Below, one piece after another: positions 32,369-34,934 of a DNA stretch of 34,934 nucleotides. The notes below the pieces were generated by a model that saw only the letters and a program-made list of their open reading frames with translations, was not told where the DNA came from and ran no database searches. Numbering within the stretch: position 1 is the stretch's first letter; each line of letters starts with the position of its first letter. The DNA is from Alphaproteobacteria bacterium (GTDB taxonomy: Bacteria; Pseudomonadota; Alphaproteobacteria; ATCC43930; CGMCC-115725): assembly GCA_021325525.1 (NCBI GenBank), contig JAJPHB010000065.1, positions 1 through 34,934 on the forward strand, written 5' to 3'. The position numbers and the translations under genes are program-made.

Positions 32369-32758
32369 ATGCGTCGAAATCCTTGGATCGTGTTGGCGCT
32401 TCTTCTGTCCTCGCTTGCGGCCGGACCGGCCTCGGCGAGCCAGACGAAGCATGCCTGCTCCGCCGCCAAGGCGACCTGCGTCAGCGGCGTCGCCTCCTGG
32501 TACGGCAAGGCGTTCCAGGGGCGCCGCACGGCCAGCGGCGAGCGCTTCGACCGCAGCGAGATGACCGCGGCCCACCCGTCCCTGCCCTTCCAGACGAGGC
32601 TGCGCATCACCAATTTGGCAAATGGCCGGACGGTCGTCGTCCGCGTCAATGATCGCGGCCCCGGCTACGGGCGGCTCGTCGATGTTTCCGAAGCGGCCGC
32701 CGAAAGGCTGGGCATGAAGAGCCGCGGCTTCGCCCGCGTCGAGATGCGCGTCGAATAG
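32369..32758 (+). CDS. RlpA-like septal ring lytic transglycosylase (DPBB domain)
   Basis: This 129-residue secreted protein has a signal peptide (MRRNPWIVLALLLSSLAAGP, cleavage probably after ASA near 23). It is almost entirely a double-psi beta-barrel: GVASWYGKAFQGRRTASGERFDR (40-62), MTAAHPSLPFQTRLRITNL, GRTVVVRVNDRGPGYGRLVDVSEAAAERLG. Asp95 in VNDRGPG is the likely catalytic acid. It cleaves glycan strands or binds peptidoglycan at the septum. The SPOR domain of full-length RlpA is missing, as in many short alphaproteobacterial copies. Its start is preceded by a 12-bp hairpin with no clear ribosome site. Confidence 0.9.
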   Translation: MRRNPWIVLALLLSSLAAGPASASQTKHACSAAKATCVSGVASWYGKAFQGRRTASGERFDRSEMTAAHPSLPFQTRLRITNLANGRTVVVRVNDRGPGYGRLVDVSEAAAERLGMKSRGFARVEMRVE

Positions 32759-32779
32759 CCTCGGCGCGGCGCGCGTCCG

Positions 32780-32794
32780 CTCGGGCCGCCCGAG
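32780..32794. terminator. Terminator candidate between convergent genes
   Basis: CTCGGG-CCG-CCCGAG forms a perfect 6-bp stem with a 3-base loop between the rlpA-like gene and the ATP-grasp gene. There is no T-tract. Confidence 0.35.
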
Positions 32795-32879
32795 AACGAT
32801 CATCATCGGCCTTGTCCGGCCGAACGCCTCGGTCTTCGGCGGCAGGGCCGGTGAACGAGCCGGGTGAGCGAAGGGTCGG

Positions 32880-34043
32880 TCAGACGAGCGGCGAGCCGTT
32901 GCGCAGCCATTCCTTGCCGAGCCGCCTGCGCTCGGCGAGGAAGCTGCAGAACTCGGCATCGAGAATGCCGCGGCCATCGGCGAGTTGCGCCAGCACGAAA
33001 TCCGGCGTCGCGTTCATCTCGACGATGACGGCGCCGGCATCGGTGGGGGCGATGTCCCAGCCGATGAGGCCGAGGCGCGGCAGGACCTTCGCGCCTTCGA
33101 GCGCCAAGCGGAGCACGACGGGCCAATTCGGGACTGCGAGCCCGGCGAAAGGATAGGCCGAATCCGGGTGCTGGCTCACCTCCCTCAGATCGAGGCCGGT
33201 GCCGCGCAGGACGCGAAGCACCCGGCCGTCGCGCGCATCGAGCTGCGCCAGGAGATTGCCGGAGCGCCAGAAATTGTCGGCGGCGTGGCGGCCCGCCGGC
33301 AGCTTCCAGCTGGCCCGCAGGATGCGCGGCCCCGCCTCTTCGAGAATGGTGAGGACCCGCACGGTCGCGAGCCGGTTGCCGCAGATCTGCCGCACCAGCG
33401 CGTGCGGCTCGAGGCGCGGCTGGAAGAGATAGCCCGTCGGATAGAGCCGCGTCACTTCGGCGACGAAATCGGCGAGCGCGACGTCGCGGCCGTCCAGCGT
33501 CACGAGGCGATCCGTCGCGCCGTCGTACCGCTCCAGGCTGACCGAGCCCAGGCTCTGTATCCCGTCCGTCGGCTTGCCGAAGAGCGGGTAGCGATCGCTC
33601 CGGCGCAGAAACGCGCTCAGCTCCTCGGCGCTGCGCAGCAGCGTCGGCGAGGGCAGCCCGACATCGGCGCGGAAGAGCGCGGCGAGCGGAATGACAGGCA
33701 AGCCGTTCGCCGAGAGAATGGCGGCGGAGGCGATCTTGCTTTCCAGAATGCCCCAGCGGTCGATGCGGAAATTGGCCGACCGCCAGATCTTCTGTGAGAC
33801 ATGCTTGCCGACGAAGGCGTGCTTGTCGGCGCCCTCATATCGCGCCCGGTCGAAGAGGCGCAACGAGACATATTCCTCGAAGGCGAGGCGTCCCGGGCCG
33901 AAGGCGAGGCGCGCGTAGTCCGCGACCAGCTCGACATAGGACATGCCGCCCGCCTCCCTCATGGCCCGGAGCTTCAGCGGATCGAGCGCGCTCGTTTCGG
34001 CGGGACGTGCCCAGTCGACGATCGTCTGTGCGGATTGGCTCAT
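32880..34043 (-). CDS. Sugar-transfer associated ATP-grasp protein
   Basis: This 387-residue protein matches the ATP-grasp group found near polysaccharide synthesis genes. LAFEEYVSLRLFD and HAFVGKHVSQKIWRSANF are typical N-terminal segments. The ATP-grasp core shows YPLFGKPTDGIQSLGSVSLERYDG (about 152-175), TGYLFQPRLEPH, RLATVRVLTI, LRASWKLPAGRHAADNFWRSGNL and GLIGWDIAPTDAGAVIVEMNATPDF, the last with the metal-binding Glu and Asn. These enzymes are presumed to join a carboxylate to an amine or hydroxyl; the substrates are unknown. No glycosyltransferase genes are adjacent here. Twin palindromes (34054-34080) lie just before its ATG. Confidence 0.88.
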   Translation of the reverse strand: MSQSAQTIVDWARPAETSALDPLKLRAMREAGGMSYVELVADYARLAFGPGRLAFEEYVSLRLFDRARYEGADKHAFVGKHVSQKIWRSANFRIDRWGILESKIASAAILSANGLPVIPLAALFRADVGLPSPTLLRSAEELSAFLRRSDRYPLFGKPTDGIQSLGSVSLERYDGATDRLVTLDGRDVALADFVAEVTRLYPTGYLFQPRLEPHALVRQICGNRLATVRVLTILEEAGPRILRASWKLPAGRHAADNFWRSGNLLAQLDARDGRVLRVLRGTGLDLREVSQHPDSAYPFAGLAVPNWPVVLRLALEGAKVLPRLGLIGWDIAPTDAGAVIVEMNATPDFVLAQLADGRGILDAEFCSFLAERRRLGKEWLRNGSPLV

Positions 34044-34053
34044 CTCGAGGCGT

Positions 34054-34080
34054 CTTCGCGAAGTGATTCTCTTCGCGAAG
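34054..34080. promoter_or_regulatory. Two tandem perfect palindromes CTTCGCGAAG
   Basis: The 10-bp palindrome occurs at 34054-34063 and 34071-34080, separated by TGATTCT (17-base centre spacing). They lie 11 bases before the ATP-grasp ATG and downstream of the amidohydrolase stop. They may be twin operator sites, or form one 10-bp RNA hairpin with a 7-base loop. Confidence 0.5.
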
Positions 34081-34109
34081 ATCGCCGAACCCGAGTTAAG
34101 CCCCGGTAA

Positions 34110-34934
34110 TCACGACAATTCGTTCTTGAAGATCCTCCCGGCCTTCATGATCAGTTTCAGATGCGCCCCCTGCTCTTGCAGACGCCCCAAGTCGCGGAGC
34201 GGGTCGCCATCGACGATGAGCAGATCCGCGAAGGCGCCGGGAGCAACTGTTCCGAGCTTTCCTTCCATTTGTAACAGCTCTGCATTGCCGATTGTCGCGG
34301 CCCGGATCACCTCGATCGGGCTCATGACTTCGCGGCGGATCGAAAATTCCCGGCTCTGATGGATTTGCATGGCGCCGAGAAGATCGGTGCCGAAACCCAT
34401 TTTTACCCCGGCGGCGCGCAGGTGATCGAGGGAGGCGAGGCCGGCCATGCGCACCTCCTTCAGCTTGGCGATGCTGACCTCGGGGATGCCGAGATCGCGG
34501 CCGAACCGTTCGAGGGCCTCGTAGGTCGCGAGGGTGGGCACGACGAAGGCGTCATTGGCCGCGACATGCCGCGCCGTCTCCGCATCGATGAGATTGCCGT
34601 GCTCGATCGAACGCACCCCGAAGCTGACGGCGCGGCGGATCGCGGCCGGCGTGTAGGCATGCGCCATGACATAGGTCTGCCAGGCGGCCGCCTCCTCGAC
34701 GATGGCGCGAATCTCCTCTTCGGAATATTGCAGCGTCCAGATCGGATCGTTGGGCGAGGCGACTCCGCCCGAGGCCATGATCTTGATCTGGTGAGCGCCC
34801 CGCCGCAGCTCGTCGCGCGCCGCCCGGCGCACTTCGGCGACGCCGTCGGCGATGCGGCCCAAGGTGGCGACGCCCTGGCAGCAGGCGCAGCTGTCGATGC
34901 CGGCGGTGCGCGCCCGCAAATCGCCATGCCCTCC
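34110..34934 (-). CDS. Amidohydrolase family protein (imidazolonepropionase-like), partial at window edge
   Basis: The gene runs off the right edge, so only the C-terminal 274 residues are visible; the start lies outside the window. The frame enters with GGHGDLRARTAG, a common block in this group. HQIKIMASGG contains the probable carboxylated or metal-bridging Lys. VMAHAYTPAAIRRAV and SIEHGNLID give two metal-binding His residues, and MGFGTDLLG contains the catalytic Asp. A dihydroorotase-like end, GTVAPGAFADLLIVDGDPLRDL, is also present. Members hydrolyse amides or cyclic substrates such as dipeptides and mycotoxins. It is on the same strand as the ATP-grasp gene and upstream of it. Confidence 0.92.
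   Translation of the reverse strand, partial: GGHGDLRARTAGIDSCACCQGVATLGRIADGVAEVRRAARDELRRGAHQIKIMASGGVASPNDPIWTLQYSEEEIRAIVEEAAAWQTYVMAHAYTPAAIRRAVSFGVRSIEHGNLIDAETARHVAANDAFVVPTLATYEALERFGRDLGIPEVSIAKLKEVRMAGLASLDHLRAAGVKMGFGTDLLGAMQIHQSREFSIRREVMSPIEVIRAATIGNAELLQMEGKLGTVAPGAFADLLIVDGDPLRDLGRLQEQGAHLKLIMKAGRIFKNELS

Overview
The window is about 35 kb of GC-rich, densely packed chromosome. It most resembles an alphaproteobacterium (Hyphomicrobiales or Rhodospirillales type; the exact lineage cannot be fixed from this sequence). Grounds for this are a SUF operon led by an Rrf2 regulator, hopanoid-modification genes (hpnI, hpnK), an intracellular PHB depolymerase with a Cys nucleophile, many CoA-thioester enzymes, ATGA start/stop overlaps, and CtrA-like TTAACCAT half-sites. 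No rRNA, tRNA, CRISPR array, transposase or phage gene was seen.

Layout. (1) 69-5157: a family-5 solute-binding protein (minus strand), then a tight plus-strand operon of a glutaconate-type CoA-transferase pair, a CaiB/BaiF CoA-transferase and a hotdog thioesterase. (2) 5176-9100: an island of poorly known genes. It holds an actin-like ATPase with a coiled-coil partner on the minus strand and, divergently, a membrane/HTH protein with a YfbU-family protein. (3) 9107-14882, nearly all minus strand: a BKACE (DUF849) enzyme with 3-oxoadipate-type CoA-transferase A/B, a PHB depolymerase, a SprT-like putative metallopeptidase, a 69-aa protein and a patatin-like protein lacking its catalytic dyad. 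(4) 15081-18205: an acyl-CoA synthetase, a small ABM-fold monooxygenase and an acyl-CoA dehydrogenase. (5) 18446-22240: a 29-residue membrane peptide too short for routine calling, a TetR regulator divergent from hpnI-hpnK with a palindromic operator at the hpnI promoter, and an atypical SDR. (6) 22419-28696: the SUF iron-sulfur operon (Rrf2 regulator, sufB, C, D, S, a sufU-type scaffold, sufT), interrupted between sufB and sufC by a pair of opposed REP-like palindromes. (7) 28784-34934: an unrecognised 110-aa protein, an M48 lipoprotein protease, a glutathione S-transferase, a cytochrome c', a second atypical SDR, an RlpA-like protein, a sugar-transfer ATP-grasp protein and the 3' part of an amidohydrolase.

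How the genes work together. The CoA-transferases, CoA ligase, dehydrogenase, thioesterase, BKACE and SDRs point to catabolism of keto acids, dicarboxylic acids and other carboxylic acids through CoA thioesters, linked to PHB turnover. The SUF operon supplies Fe-S clusters. HpnI/HpnK modify hopanoid head groups. The best candidates for undescribed biology are the actin-like/coiled-coil pair, the putative membrane peptide, and several proteins whose family active-site residues are substituted. Start sites, hairpins, promoters and operators were read by eye and are predictions.
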